Of a DNA stretch of 64,000 nucleotides, positions 1 through 11,673 are shown piece by piece. Positions within the stretch are counted from its first letter, which is position 1. Every line of letters begins with the position of its first letter. The DNA comes from Primulina eburnea. Lineage: Eukaryota; Streptophyta; Magnoliopsida; Lamiales; Gesneriaceae. The DNA lies in assembly GCF_022965805.1 (NCBI RefSeq), contig NW_027331355.1, positions 930,001 to 994,000 of the forward strand, given 5' to 3'. Under the pieces are notes generated by a model. The model saw only the letters and a list, made by a program, of their open reading frames with translations, was not told the origin of the DNA and searched no databases. Made by a program: the position numbers and the translations under genes.

Positions 1-864
1 GTAGATTCGGGTTAAAACCGGGACTATGGTCCAATTTTTAAAACCAATCGGTTAAGTTGTATTATGGGCTTGAGTTTACGTCTAGGAATACTTTTAATTA
101 TGTTTTGGGATATTTTAAAGAGTTTGGTAAGCTTCGGGTCAATTTTAGAGGCCCATGGGTGAAATGGTAATTTTTGGGTTTTTAGGGGTAAAATGGTCAT
201 TTTGCACCCGGGGTGAGAATTTGGTCATGACAGCGCCCTGAGCACAAATTTATGATAATTTAAATTTTTATGCATCATGTTTTTGAGTTTTACGCAATTA
301 TGATAAATACAGTGTATGCTTGGTTTGAAAGAAAAGGTACGTTTATGCATCTTTTTATTAAGTTATGAATATGATGACACGTTTTGAAGGAAGTGATTTA
401 GTTGTGACTAACACTCTTCATTCTTCCTTCACGTTTTGAAGGAAGCTCATGAAATGTATGTTGATTATTCTATTTTTCACTGTTGTGTCATCATATTCAT
501 CACTTAATAAAAATATGCATAAACGTAACTTTTCTTTCAAACCAATCATGTACCGTATTTATCATAATTGCTTAAAAATCGTAAACATGATGCATAAAAA
601 TTTAAAATATCATAAATTTGTGCTCAGGGCGCTGCCATGACCAAATTCTCACCCCGGGTGCAAAATTATCATTTTGCCCCTGGAAACCCAAAAATTACCA
701 TTTCACCCCTGGACCTCTAAAATTGACCCGAAGCTTACCAAACTCTTTAAAATATCCCAAAACATAATTAAAAGTATTCCTAGACGTAAACTCAAGCCCA
801 TAATACAACTTAATCGATTCGTTTTAAAACTTGGACCGTAGTCCCGGTTTTAACCCGAATCGAC
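1..864. repeat. Foldback of two LTR-derived arms (380 bp each)
   Basis: Bases 1-380 and 485-864 are near-perfect reverse complements around a 104-base spacer. The first arm starts with a CGGGTTAAAACCGGGAC run and the second ends with its complement. Arm content (a run like ACGTCTAGGAATA, then GGGGTAAAATGGTCATTTT, then CATGACAGCGCC) has the same order as the D-family LTR at about 57290-57560, so each arm is LTR sequence. The spacer holds CACGTTTTGAAGGAAG twice (about 378 and 430). The first arm may extend left of the window. Confidence 0.85.
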
Positions 865-1905
865 TCAAAATTTTCCCAAATCTTCTCCAAATTTTACCAT
901 ATCTTAAAAACACTTAATAGACCCTAAAAAAATGTCATTAGGCCCCCAAACCCACGGCTAAAATTTCCAGAACTTGCCCAAACTCTCGGTCCTATCCTAT
1001 TTCACCACCTCATACATTCATTCTTTTCCAAACTCACGCCACTGCCCACACCTGACGTACCAGCCATGAACCGACCTCCCCTTGACCACCTTGGGAATCT
1101 ACATGACACACTAAACCCATGGTTCCAGCCCCATGCAAGCGGCTGTCTTCTGAAAATCGATAATCAACAAAAGGCTCCTACCGTGACCAACCCGTCTCGC
1201 CTTGGCTTGATCGATCGTCCCGTCCCTCCAGCATGGTATGAGCCGTTCCGGACCCTAAATCAGACCCACCAGGGTCTGGTACAGGGCTTGAGAAGGCCCT
1301 CGCACAGCTGGTGTAGCAGGAAGAATGGATCGCACCATCTCACAACTCACACCCGATCGGCCCTCGACTATTTTATCAAAAACCCAACCAGCTGCGCACA
1401 CCAACACTTAAACCTTACCAACCAAGATCTGAACAGACCCTTAACATCATAATACAGCAGCCCCTTGCATCAAAAACCAGAAAAACGTGAGCCACACTCA
1501 TAGAAACGAGACCCATATAAAAATCGAAAAGATCTTTCATGGAAATGCTTAGATCGAAATAATTAATGCATGAACACCATCATCAGTATATAACACGAGT
1601 ATGATGCAGAAAAATGGTGCAAAGCGTGCCCGATAAATGTAAAAACGTGAGAAGAATGAAGAGAGGAGCGCCGGAGATCCTTGGGTGCAAGAATAAGCAA
1701 GAACCGAGGCCTTCTTGGGGTTGCTGGTGAAGAAAGCGAGGAGAATTGTTGCTGATAGGAGTGTGTCGGCTGAGTGGAGTTTAGGTTTAGGTTAAGTGGG
1801 TGTTTAAGTGTTAATTAAATAATAAAATAACTTTAATGGGCCAACAATTATCATTTAAAAGCTAAAAAAAAGGTTTTAAGCCCAATAAGCCCAAAAGTAG
1901 ACCCA
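865..1905 (-). repeat. Antisense LTR fragment, no gene
   Basis: This stretch continues the second arm of the foldback. It reads as the reverse complement of a large gypsy LTR of D type: GC-richer stretches with CCATGAACC-like words, then AT-rich sequence with TTAAGCCCAATAAGCCC near 1875, the antisense form of the GGGCTTAATGGGCC block upstream of the D-family TATA box. The 128-codon open frame at 1066-1452 has low-complexity content, no domain and no context. I treat it as chance. Confidence 0.55.
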
Positions 1906-2928
1906 TTAAATCGAAACACATTCCTGTAAAATATTTCGTGTTGGAAATTTTTTGAAAATAATAGCCGAACCCTCAAAAAGTCCCCCGATTCGACAAAATT
2001 TATGTACCATTAAAAATAAAATCTTGCGGATAAAAATAGCCAATAATTCGTGGACCGAAGTACAAACATAAAATTCTAAGGGACTCTTTTCGAATTTACC
2101 AAACTTTGGGATTAAATTTTTAGTTTTGAGAATTTTAAGGTTAATGAGGCCAAATCGAAATTTTATGGGGACAAAAATGCAAGTTTCGAAGAGTTGTAGG
2201 GCCAAAAATCTAATTTTGGTGAACTTTAAGGGCCAGATTGAAAATTCTGGAAATTTTGAGGATTAAATTCGAGCGTTTGAGGAACACTTGGGTTAAATCA
2301 GTGATTTTCGAGATTATGAGAATTGAGTTTGGGTTTAATAAGCTTAAAATCATCGAATTTTAGGTACAAGAAACCTATAAAATAGAATTAGGAACGCCAA
2401 GAACTTATGGGTACTCGTGAAAATTTTGAGATTAAGGACAAATTGGATAATTTTTGAGGAAATTAAGAATTTATGTTGCAATTTTAAGAAATTTTGGGGA
2501 CTAGCTTAGTAGTAAATGAGAATCGAATGGTTTAAAGAATGTGAATTTTCGATGATTTAGGCTTGAAGGGATATTTATAACCTTGAAACATCTGGGTTAT
2601 AATATTATAAGGAATTGTAAACAAGGACATTGTAGGATAAATTAATATTCGGCTTGAAAGTTTAAGTATTAGTGAAATAATGTTGTGACAAATTAAGAAT
2701 TTAAAGGGATGACCATTTAAGGTAAAGTTGATCGGTTAGTTAAGTTATAAAGATAAACATTGAGTTAGAAAATTTTGGGAACTTAAGTTTGATGTATAAT
2801 AAGTTTTAATCATGATTTTAAGAGTTAAAATTATACCTTTGTTGGAATTTGATTTTTCTAGAAAGTTGGGTACGAATGATGGTCAGGCTATTTGACATAC
2901 ACATGTAAAAATTGAGGTGGACACTTTG
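1906..2928 (+). mobile_element. Element A, left part of noncoding 3' internal region
   Basis: AT-rich sequence without a credible ORF. From about 2060 to 2480 it is a degenerate tandem repeat of roughly 30 bases built on a GGGACCAAAATGCAATTTTCG-like theme. The same theme recurs at 59880-60240. It is cut at 2928 by element T, whose target duplication CTTTG is at 2924-2928, and resumes at 10494. Placement as the 3' internal part of a + strand gypsy element is inferred from the polypurine tract and LTR that follow at 11660-12036. Confidence 0.55.
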
Positions 2929-4376
2929 TGTAGTGACCCGTTCCAGAATCACCTACTAGTCAAGAAATAAGCATGCAACTAACTTAATTAATTATAATCA
3001 GAGATAACAGCGGAAATATGGCCAACAACAATAGTTATACAACCCAATCGAAATCGAAGTCTAGACTAACTCAAAATGAAATATCCAGTACAACCATATC
3101 GAATCAAATGGAAAACACTGAAAACTAAACCAACCAGCTACTCAACGTCCTCCTCCTGCTCCTCCTGAGCCATCCAACCTGAGGCCTGCCCCGTGGGAAT
3201 GGGGTGTCCAAGAATAAACAAAACCGAGGACGTGAGCGATAAGAACGCCCAGTACAAAAATATGAGTATACAAACCTATATGAAATGCACATGCTATGAT
3301 ATGATACCAGGGTAGTCAAGAAACAGGAATCACAAAGGATCTCAAAATGCTCAGTCTAGAGGCGCCAAGTGGATAGTGCCGCGCGGTCCAACCTCTGGGT
3401 CACTGCATCCACTACAAGACAGACGTGGACCTAAAATGTCCCGGACCACCGAAGCCCTCCCGACCCGTCGGCCACTGTGTACTCTCGGTGTCCATGCGTC
3501 CACAAGACAGGGCTGAGCGGCCCCAAGATATAGCTTATCTCGAAAGAGATACAGCTCAACAGTAAAGGCTATCTCGAAGGAGATACGGCTCAACATGATA
3601 TGCAATATGCATCATAACTCGTGACATAATAGCATGCATCATATGACATATAACAATGCAGCAAATACTCATGCAACACATATATGAATGTATACTCAAC
3701 CAGGATATCTCGGATAGTACTTTCGTACCTCTATCACAGCAAGCCTAGCCTTACGCAACACCGCTAATCAGGTTTAGCACAAGCCTACGCATCAAAAGCA
3801 TACTCAATCAATACTACCATGCTCGACTAGCAAAACCAGTACTCCCTAGTACTACCAAAGGTTTAGGGTTTACCTTCGTCCGTCGACAGCCCTTTGATGT
3901 CGATTGCCTTGAAACTCAGGCGCCGCTACGCTACTACTCCTGGCAGCTCTTGGCTATCGCTCGACCAACAACTAACCCTAGAAACCTTCCAAACTCTCCA
4001 AAATGAGAGAAAACTCAAGAAATTGGCAAGTCAAAATGAGGAAATCCGAGCACTATTTATAGGCCATGTTCGGATCCTCCGAACAACACTTCGGAACGTC
4101 CGAACGCTACGTGACCATTGGCTCTTGACAGCTCATGATCGGATCCTCCGATCATACACTTCGGACCGTCCGAACATGCATGGAAAATGACGTGTCGATC
4201 AACACTTGACACCTATGATCGGATTCACCGAACTACACTTCGGATCGTCCGAACTCTTCGGTGCTTCCGAACCCTCTTCGGTCCGTCCGATCATGACCAT
4301 AGCCAAAATTACATCTTAAACCTTCTTAATCACCATTACTCCGTTAATTACCCAATTTGGAATTCGGGCTACTACA
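2929..4376 (-). repeat. 3' LTR of element T
   Basis: It begins TGTAGTGACCC on the + strand and ends CTACA, so it has TG..CA ends. It is the partner of 9046-10493 at a constant offset of 6,117 bases with no indel. It contains the second copy of the TATA box and of the palindrome array (4069-4291). Short frames inside it at 3125-3319, 3351-3605, 3894-4190 and 4187-4426 repeat exactly in the other LTR and are not genes. Confidence 0.96.
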
Positions 4377-4392
4377 TTCTCCCCCCCTTAAA
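4377..4392 (-). other. Polypurine tract of element T
   Basis: On the minus strand this reads AAGGGGGGGAGAA and directly abuts the 3' LTR. Such tracts prime plus-strand DNA synthesis. The adjacent sequence ATTTCGAGGACGAAATC is the usual context downstream of plant gypsy pol genes. Confidence 0.9.
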
Positions 4393-4526
4393 AGATTTCG
4401 TCCTCGAAATCAGGCTTAGAGAATGAACAAAACGAAATAACAACATCATTAATACATCTCAATTGTTGTTGAATACAACTGATACTATGATTACAACTGA
4501 AAACACAAACTTATACAAAGCACAAC

Positions 4527-7500
4527 TCAAAAGAGCTCTGGATGCTCCGAACGCATACGACTCTCTAACTCCCAAGTGGCTTCTTCAGTGCCTCGACGCT
4601 GCCACTGCACTAAGACAAGAGGAATGATCTTATTCCGCAACACCTTATCTTTGCGATCTAGAATCTGAACTGGTCGCTCCACGTAAGACAAATCCGTATC
4701 AAGTTGAACTTCAGATGGATGTAAGATGTGCAACTCATCTGCTACATAACGTCTCAACAAGGATACGTGGAACACATCATGAATACTTGATAGGTACGGC
4801 GGCAACGCAAGTCTGTAAGCTAAATCTCCCACACATTCCAGTATCTCGAATGGACCAATAAATCTCGGAGACAGCTTACCCTTGAGACCAAATCTCAAAA
4901 TCCTGCGAAAAGGCGAAACTCGGAGAAACACCTTCTCACCTGGTTGAAAATGAAGAGGTCGACGCTTTGTGTTCGCATAACTAGCTTGTCGATCCTGAGC
5001 AGTCTTAATCCGCTTCTTGATTACTGCAACCTTATCTATAGCCTGCTGGACTAACTCCGGTCCCTCTACCTGTCGTTCCCCGACTTCATCCCAGAATAAT
5101 GGAGTACGACAACGTCGCCCGTACAACGCCTCAAATGGTGCCATACCAATACTACGATGATAGCTGTTGTTGTACGCGAACTCAATCAAAGGCAAATGAT
5201 CCTGCCAAGCGGGTCCGAAATCCATAACACAGGCTCGCAACATATCCTCAAGCGTACGGATAGTCCTCTCTGATTGACCGTCAGTCTCCGGATGATAAGC
5301 AGTACTCAGACTCAGTGTAGTACCCAAAGCTGACTGGAAACTACCCCAAAACCGTGAGGTAAAACGAGGATCTCTGTCACTAACAATACTGACAGGCACT
5401 CCATGCAAACGTACAATCTCCTGAATGTACAATTGAGCCATACGATCGAAAGTGAAATCACGATTATACGGCAGAAAATGAGCAGACTTGGTGAGTCGAT
5501 CCACCACTACCCAGATAGCATCGCTGTTCCTCGAAGATAATGGCAAGTGAGTAATGAAATCCATCGTAATATGCTCCCACTTCCATTCTGGAATAGGTAA
5601 GTTCAACAACAATCCTCCCGGTCGACGGTGCTCTGCCTTAACCTGCTGGCAAACTAGACACTTGGAGACAAACTGATACACGCTGCGCTTCATCCCTTTC
5701 CACCAAAACCGCAGCCTCAAGTCTCTATACATCTTGTTGCTTCCTGGATGAACACTTAACTTGCTTCGATGCGCCTGAGACAATATCTCGTCCCTCAAAG
5801 TGTCATCCTCTGGTACTACAACCCGATTAGATAAGCACAGAAGACCATTGGACTGATAATGGAAATTACTATCACCACCAACTAACCGAGCTAATCTCTG
5901 AGTCTTGAGATCAGACATCTGAGCTTCTCGAATCCGAGTGAACAAATTGGGCTCAGATAAAATGGTAGCAACACGAATGCTCTCCATACCTTTCCGATGC
6001 TTGAAGTTAAACCCCAACGAGCAACTATCCTGGATGGCACTAGTCATAGCACAAGTCTGAAGTGCAGAGGCTCTCACCTTGCGACTAAGCGCATCAGCTG
6101 TGAGATTCGCAGAACCTGGATGGTACTTGATCTCGCAATCATAATCCTTCAGCAAATCCATCCAACGACGTTGCCTCATGTTCAACTCAGCCTGAGTGAA
6201 CAGATATTTCAGACTCTTATGATCAGTAAAGATTTCAAACTGAACACCGTACAAATAATGACGCCAAATCTTCAGCGCAAACACAATAGCTGCCAATTCC
6301 AGATCATGAGTGGGATACTTCTCCTCGTGAGATTTCAGCTGTCTGGAAGCATAAGCAATCACATGACCGTTTTGCGTCAACACACACCCTAAGCCTTGAG
6401 TGGAGGCATCGGTGTAAACACTGAAACCATCAGATCCTGACGGTAACGCCAAAACAGGTGCGGAAGTCAGAAGTCGACGAAGCTCTCTGAAACTATCTTC
6501 GCACTCGGATGACCACTCAAATGGAACATCCTTCCGAGTAAGTTGCGTCAATGGTCTGGCTATCTGAGAGAAATTCACGATGAAGCGACGATAATACCCT
6601 GCCAGACCTAGAAAACTACGGATCTCAGCCACCGTCGTCGGACGTGACCAATTCAGCACTGCTTCAATCTTGCTGGGATCCACAGAAACTCCTTCCTTGG
6701 AAATCACATGACCAAGGAATACCACATGATCAATCCAGAACTCGCACTTACTCAGCTTAGCATACAATTGCTTCTCGCGAAGAATCTGCAACACAATCCT
6801 CAAGTGTTGGGCATGCTCTTCCACACTGTGGGAATAGATCAAGATATCGTCAATGAAAACCACCACAAACTGATCCAGAAAATCTCGGAAGACTCGGTTC
6901 ATCAGATCCATGAACACCGCTGGCGCATTCGTCAATCCGAATGGCATAACTAGAAACTCGTAATGCCCATAACGAGTACGAAATGCAGTCTTGGAAATAT
7001 CATCATCTCTGACTCTCATCTGATGATAACCCGATCGCAAGTCGATCTTGGAGTAAACAGAAGTACCCTGAAGCTGATCGAACAAGTCATCAATACGGGG
7101 TAAAGGGTACTTGTTTTTGATCGTCACCCGATTCAGCTGGCGATAATCAATGCACAACCGCATCGATCCATCCTTCTTCTTGACAAACAAGACTGGAGCT
7201 CCCCAAGGCGAAACACTCGGGCGAATATAACCCTTATCAAGAAGATCCTGCAATTGCTGCTTCAGCTCTCTCATCTCTGACGGAGCAAGACGATAGGGGG
7301 CACGAGAAATCGGTGCAGTCCCTGGCATTAAATCTATGCCAAATTCCACCTCTCTAACCGGAGGAAAACTAGGAATCTCATCTGGGAAAACATCAGGAAA
7401 TTCACAAACCACTGGAATATCCTCTAGACCAACACTACCTGTGGATGAATCAATCGCATAGATGAGGTAGCCTTCCCCGCCCGACTCTAAAGCACGACAG

Positions 7501-7976
7501 GCTTTCAGAGTAGATACCACTGGCATCGGAGGTCGCGCTCCCTCACCATAGAAAAACCAACTAGAGCTTTCAGTCGTACGAAACTGAACAAGCTTCTGGT
7601 AACAATCCACAGTAGCTCGGTAGGTAGTCAATAAGTCTATACCCAAGATACAATCAAAATCTTCCATCTCTAGGATCATAAGATTCGCAGTCAACTCGTT
7701 ACCCTCAAAATCTAAGGGACAACTCATCACTAGACGCTTCGCTAACACCGAATGACCCATCGGAGTAGAAACAGAAAGAATGACGTCTAGAGAAACATAG
7801 GGTAACCTATGACGCTTAACAAATCGTGCAGAAATGAAGGAATGAGAGGCTCCTGTATCAATAAGAACAAAAGCAGGAATACCGCATAAATGAAAAGTAC
7901 CTGCTATGACTCTCTCCGTCTCATCTGCAGCCTGATCCTGGTTCAGCGCAAAACCTGACCTTGGGCACGAGGTCAA
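4527..7976 (-). CDS. pol: Pol polyprotein of element T: protease, RT, RNase H, integrase, chromodomain
   Basis: A frame of 1,149 codons. Protease [10 protein letters not shown] has its catalytic Asp near residue 40. RT has the first catalytic Asp near 312 in [10 protein letters not shown] and FIDD at 374-377. RNase H acidic residues are near 523 (YTDAS), 560 and 585. Integrase has HHCC (H736, H743, C773, C776) and a D806, D867, E903 triad with the canonical 35-residue D-to-E spacing. A GPF motif near 1041 is followed by a chromodomain at about 1097-1140. All catalytic residues are present. The frame opens at TTG, not ATG, and lies -1 relative to gag, with a TAG only 10 bases upstream. It therefore has no start of its own. 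Homology with element B suggests one T was lost from the run at GGTTTTGCG, so pol was once continuous with gag. Product would act in cytoplasmic particles and then in the nucleus. Confidence 0.95.
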   Translation of the reverse strand: MTSCPRSGFALNQDQAADETERVIAGTFHLCGIPAFVLIDTGASHSFISARFVKRHRLPYVSLDVILSVSTPMGHSVLAKRLVMSCPLDFEGNELTANLMILEMEDFDCILGIDLLTTYRATVDCYQKLVQFRTTESSSWFFYGEGARPPMPVVSTLKACRALESGGEGYLIYAIDSSTGSVGLEDIPVVCEFPDVFPDEIPSFPPVREVEFGIDLMPGTAPISRAPYRLAPSEMRELKQQLQDLLDKGYIRPSVSPWGAPVLFVKKKDGSMRLCIDYRQLNRVTIKNKYPLPRIDDLFDQLQGTSVYSKIDLRSGYHQMRVRDDDISKTAFRTRYGHYEFLVMPFGLTNAPAVFMDLMNRVFRDFLDQFVVVFIDDILIYSHSVEEHAQHLRIVLQILREKQLYAKLSKCEFWIDHVVFLGHVISKEGVSVDPSKIEAVLNWSRPTTVAEIRSFLGLAGYYRRFIVNFSQIARPLTQLTRKDVPFEWSSECEDSFRELRRLLTSAPVLALPSGSDGFSVYTDASTQGLGCVLTQNGHVIAYASRQLKSHEEKYPTHDLELAAIVFALKIWRHYLYGVQFEIFTDHKSLKYLFTQAELNMRQRRWMDLLKDYDCEIKYHPGSANLTADALSRKVRASALQTCAMTSAIQDSCSLGFNFKHRKGMESIRVATILSEPNLFTRIREAQMSDLKTQRLARLVGGDSNFHYQSNGLLCLSNRVVVPEDDTLRDEILSQAHRSKLSVHPGSNKMYRDLRLRFWWKGMKRSVYQFVSKCLVCQQVKAEHRRPGGLLLNLPIPEWKWEHITMDFITHLPLSSRNSDAIWVVVDRLTKSAHFLPYNRDFTFDRMAQLYIQEIVRLHGVPVSIVSDRDPRFTSRFWGSFQSALGTTLSLSTAYHPETDGQSERTIRTLEDMLRACVMDFGPAWQDHLPLIEFAYNNSYHRSIGMAPFEALYGRRCRTPLFWDEVGERQVEGPELVQQAIDKVAVIKKRIKTAQDRQASYANTKRRPLHFQPGEKVFLRVSPFRRILRFGLKGKLSPRFIGPFEILECVGDLAYRLALPPYLSSIHDVFHVSLLRRYVADELHILHPSEVQLDTDLSYVERPVQILDRKDKVLRNKIIPLVLVQWQRRGTEEATWELESRMRSEHPELF

Positions 7977-8947
7977 AGATTCGAACTACCCACTGCCTGA
8001 CCCTGCCTCCTCTGCTGAACAGTCGTCTGAGATCCAGAACCGGATCCTGCTCCACCTCGCAACTGAGGACAATTCTTCTTAATATGCCCCATCTCTCCGC
8101 ACTGATAACAAGCTCCTGCGGCTACTCGGCATTGCTCCGATGGATGGTTCTTCCCACAATGCGCACAAGACTCCTTCTTCTTACCAAAGCGGAAAACACC
8201 ACTAGATCGAGATCCAGATCCAGAAGAAGATGAACCAGATTTCTTGAATGACTGAGATCGAGGCCTCAAAGTACTCGGAGGTCTAGAAGAAGAAAGAATA
8301 GCCCTACCACGCTGGAGACTGATCTCTGCCTGGCGACACCGGTTCACTAACCCATCATAAGAAGTAGGATTATCACAGACAGTGACTCGATCAAAGATCT
8401 CCTGATTAAGGCCCTGGAGGAAATGATCATACTTGGCCTCAGAACTGCCACTGATATGAGGAGCGAAGGGTAACAACTCAAAGAATTTCTGCTGATACTC
8501 ATCAACAGACATACTCCCCTGCTTAAGGTTCAGGAGCTCAATCGTCTTGGCCTGGCGAAGGGCTGGAGGAAAGTACAGCTGCATGAACGCTGCACGGAAA
8601 TCGACCCAAGTCGCTCTACCCTGCGACTGAACTATCGGCGCAGAAGTCGATCGCCACCACCTGCGAGCACGGCCCTCGAGAAGAAAACTAAGGGTCTCCA
8701 TCTTCTGCTCATCGGTGCACTGGAATGCGCGGAAACAACTCTCCATGCGCTCTAACCAATCCTCCGCATCATCGGGAGTCTCACCGCCAACTAAAGGCTT
8801 AGGCCCCATCTGCATGAAACGATGCATATCGAAACGCCTAGGACCATCCCGACGATGACGATGCTCACGATGACGTCTATGATCGTCCTGGTCACCCCAT
8901 CGACCTACACTCCCCTGACTACTCCCGTCATCAAAATGGTCAGCCAT
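7973..8947 (-). CDS. gag: Gag capsid-nucleocapsid protein of element T
   Basis: An ATG at 8947 opens a 324-residue frame (MADHFDDG start). The frame stays open upstream to 8998, but only with a TTG, so I chose the ATG. The N-terminus is charged ([10 protein letters not shown]). A retrotransposon gag domain follows, with [12 protein letters not shown] and [11 protein letters not shown] motifs, then a Ser-rich linker and a zinc knuckle [14 protein letters not shown], preceded by a Cys/His pair CAHCGKNH. It would build the virus-like particle and bind the RNA. It ends at TGA 7975-7973, overlapping the pol frame. That TGA may be a mutated CGA. Confidence 0.93.
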   Translation of the reverse strand: MADHFDDGSSQGSVGRWGDQDDHRRHREHRHRRDGPRRFDMHRFMQMGPKPLVGGETPDDAEDWLERMESCFRAFQCTDEQKMETLSFLLEGRARRWWRSTSAPIVQSQGRATWVDFRAAFMQLYFPPALRQAKTIELLNLKQGSMSVDEYQQKFFELLPFAPHISGSSEAKYDHFLQGLNQEIFDRVTVCDNPTSYDGLVNRCRQAEISLQRGRAILSSSRPPSTLRPRSQSFKKSGSSSSGSGSRSSGVFRFGKKKESCAHCGKNHPSEQCRVAAGACYQCGEMGHIKKNCPQLRGGAGSGSGSQTTVQQRRQGQAVGSSNL

Positions 8948-9029
8948 CGCTACAAGATAGAATAGGGAAAATGGTAAAATGGTCAACGGAAATCCCAAAA
9001 CAGAATCTATATCCCAAAATCATACGCAT

Positions 9030-9041
9030 GCTCTGATACCA
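9030..9041 (-). other. Primer binding site of element T
   Basis: The + strand reads GCTCTGATACCA, so the minus strand has TGGTATCAGAGC, complementary to the 3' end of plant initiator Met-tRNA. It lies four bases inside the 5' LTR. The leader 8948-9029 before gag is short and holds no other feature I can see. Confidence 0.95.
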
Positions 9042-10170
9042 TAAATGTAGTGACCCGTTCCAGAATCACCTACTAGTCAAGAAATAAGCATGCAACTAAC
9101 TTAATTAATTATAATCAGAGATAACAGCGGAAATATGGCCAACAACAATAGTTATACAACCCAATCGAAATCGAAGTCTAGACTAACTCAAAATGAAATA
9201 TCCAGTACAACCATATCGAATCAAATGGAAAACACTGAAAACTAAACCAACCAGCTACTCAACGTCCTCCTCCTGCTCCTCCTGAGCCATCCAACCTGAG
9301 GCCTGCCCCGTGGGAATGGGGTGTCCAAGAATAAACAAAACCGAGGACGTGAGCGATAAGAACGCCCAGTACAAAAATATGAGTATACAAACCTATATGA
9401 AATGCACATGCTATGATATGATACCAGGGTAGTCAAGAAACAGGAATCACAAAGGATCTCAAAATGCTCAGTCTAGAGGCGCCAAGTGGATAGTGCCGCG
9501 CGGTCCAACCTCTGGGTCACTGCATCCACTACAAGACAGACGTGGACCTAAAATGTCCCGGACCACCGAAGCCCTCCCGACCCGTCGGCCACTGTGTACT
9601 CTCGGTGTCCATGCGTCCACAAGACAGGGCTGAGCGGCCCCAAGATATAGCTTATCTCGAAAGAGATACAGCTCAACAGTAAAGGCTATCTCGAAGGAGA
9701 TACGGCTCAACATGATATGCAATATGCATCATAACTCGTGACATAATAGCATGCATCATATGACATATAACAATGCAGCAAATACTCATGCAACACATAT
9801 ATGAATGTATACTCAACCAGGATATCTCGGATAGTACTTTCGTACCTCTATCACAGCAAGCCTAGCCTTACGCAACACCGCTAATCAGGTTTAGCACAAG
9901 CCTACGCATCAAAAGCATACTCAATCAATACTACCATGCTCGACTAGCAAAACCAGTACTCCCTAGTACTACCAAAGGTTTAGGGTTTACCTTCGTCCGT
10001 CGACAGCCCTTTGATGTCGATTGCCTTGAAACTCAGGCGCCGCTACGCTACTACTCCTGGCAGCTCTTGGCTATCGCTCGACCAACAACTAACCCTAGAA
10101 ACCTTCCAAACTCTCCAAAATGAGAGAAAACTCAAGAAATTGGCAAGTCAAAATGAGGAAATCCGAGCAC

Positions 10171-10178
10171 TATTTATA
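10171..10178 (-). promoter_or_regulatory. TATA box of element T LTR
   Basis: The minus strand reads CCTATAAATAG, a textbook plant TATA box in the 5' LTR. It lies 8 bases from the nearest palindrome of the upstream array. A start site some 30 bases further (near 10140) is expected. The other LTR has the same box at 4054-4061. Confidence 0.75.
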
Positions 10179-10185
10179 GGCCATG

Positions 10186-10408
10186 TTCGGATCCTCCGAA
10201 CAACACTTCGGAACGTCCGAACGCTACGTGACCATTGGCTCTTGACAGCTCATGATCGGATCCTCCGATCATACACTTCGGACCGTCCGAACATGCATGG
10301 AAAATGACGTGTCGATCAACACTTGACACCTATGATCGGATTCACCGAACTACACTTCGGATCGTCCGAACTCTTCGGTGCTTCCGAACCCTCTTCGGTC
10401 CGTCCGAT
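10186..10408 (-). promoter_or_regulatory. Array of eight 15-bp palindromes in U3 of element T
   Basis: Eight 15-mers of form TTCGGANNNTCCGAA start at 10186, 10207, 10255, 10277, 10335, 10356, 10374 and 10394. Some arms begin with A, and some centres or arms are imperfect. Five of the seven spacings are 18-22 bp, about two helical turns; the other two are 48 and 58 bp. The array sits immediately upstream of the TATA box and is repeated in the other LTR at 4069-4291. I infer dimeric transcription-factor sites; the factor is unknown. Confidence 0.8.
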
Positions 10409-10493
10409 CATGACCATAGCCAAAATTACATCTTAAACCTTCTTAATCACCATTACTCCGTTAATTACCCAATTTGGAATTCGGGCTACTACA

Positions 10494-11673
10494 CTTTGTC
10501 TTGAGGAATTTTTGTTATGTCATTAAGAAACTTGGGAATAAGTGAATATGTGTGTTGAAATTATGCTATCTAATACTATTTCGGGTGGCTTAAGCTTAAA
10601 TTTTAAGTTTATGAAATAGGTGTTCGTACGGAATATTTCGGGTGAAATAAAAACATAAGGGAATTTTTTATGGTTAACATAAGTTGCCAATGAACGAATA
10701 TTAAGATTTTTATCGAGTAATAAATCTAAAATCATGATATGGGGAATTCTAGAACTATATGGGTTATAAGTAAAGTTTATTTATTAAAGTTAGTCTAATG
10801 CTTCCATGAGATAACTTATTAAGTTTTATACGTTAGGATTATTTAAGCATTAAGGATACATAAGAATGCGACATTTGTTTCAATGAGGAAAGTCCAAGGG
10901 TCTTAGGCCTCAACTTTCGTGCAATTGGGAAGATAATAAATATTTTAAGCAGGTAATTGGGACTTGAAGGGCTTTAAATTATAGTAGAAGATCGATATTG
11001 TATATTTGGGTTTTATGGATTAACGTTACTCGAGGATTAAGATTTGCAACAATTTTGTATTGGAGATGTACTTGTAAATAGTTAAGTTACGAAAGGTTGG
11101 TTCATAAGATAAGGATTCGATTCAAGGATCTTAGGCTAATATTATTGTGGGGTTCAGATAAGGTTAAATTTTAAGTGTATTATCGAGGATAGAAATCAAT
11201 CAGTAAATCATGGTGCTAAGATCTCCTAAGTCGAACTACATGAATGCCAATACTTGGATTTGAAGCTTTAACATATCTTAAGTTCAATAAATTTAAGAAA
11301 GGATGTTGTTAAGATTTCAATATTGGAATATAATAGGTCAATGAACATTTTGGGTATATTATGAGGAAAGTAAGATGCGATAAGTTTGGATTGTCATTTC
11401 TAATATTGGGAAGTTTGAGAAAAGTTGAAATTCGAGGTCATAGAAAAATGGGACTAGGTCACCATGGGTAATTATAAGTTGAGTTTCGCAAATGAGGATT
11501 TAGAAGGTAGAGTTTATTGGGACCGAAGAGACGTAAGGAAAACTTAACACTTATTTTATCAGAGTAGCGCAGCGGAATCGTGGACTATTGGGATATTAGA
11601 ATTAAGAGTCTAAACTTTTTTCATCGAGGATAAGCGAATTTCAGGGACGAAATTCAGTTTAAGAGGGGAAGAT
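10494..11673 (+). mobile_element. Element A, right part of noncoding 3' internal region
   Basis: This continues the sequence interrupted at 2928 after the CTTTG duplication. It is AT-rich with no credible ORF. Near the end, GGGACGAAATTCAGTTTAAG followed by AGGGGAAGAT is the typical end-of-pol and polypurine context of plant gypsy elements, directly before an LTR that begins at 11674. Element A is therefore on the + strand and lacks coding sequence here. Confidence 0.6.

Larger units (their letters stand above)
2929..10493 (-). mobile_element. Element T: young full-length Ty3/gypsy chromovirus (Tekay/Del-like)
   Basis: A complete LTR retrotransposon of 7,565 bp on the minus strand. It has two 1,448-bp LTRs, a PBS for initiator Met-tRNA, gag, pol in the order protease, RT, RNase H, integrase, chromodomain, and a polypurine tract. 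It is flanked by the perfect 5-bp duplication CTTTG (2924-2928 and 10494-10498). The LTRs are the same length and identical in every stretch I compared, and the ORFs are long, so insertion is recent. The Tekay/Del assignment rests on gene order and the chromodomain and is an inference. A frame break separates gag and pol. Confidence 0.95.
9046..10493 (-). repeat. 5' LTR of element T
   Basis: The 1,448-bp partner of the LTR at 2929-4376, directly flanked on its outer side by target duplication CTTTG at 10494-10498. It would drive transcription leftwards. The TATA box at 10171-10178 and the palindromic array upstream of it place U3 at about 10180-10493 and R/U5 below about 10145. Confidence 0.96.

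Noticed and set aside
1066..1452. 128-codon ORF on the + strand
   Set aside because: Lies in an antisense LTR fragment, has no domain, and its content mirrors the GC-rich LTR block.
3125..4426. Four short ORFs duplicated exactly at 9242-10504
   Set aside because: They are inside the two identical LTRs of T; duplication is explained by the LTRs.
5997..6392. 131-codon ORF antisense to T pol
   Set aside because: Shadow of the RT/RNase H coding strand; no independent protein character.
2929..10493. Fully autonomous intact element
   Set aside because: LTRs and pol motifs are intact, but gag and pol are in different frames with no start for pol, so autonomy is not shown.
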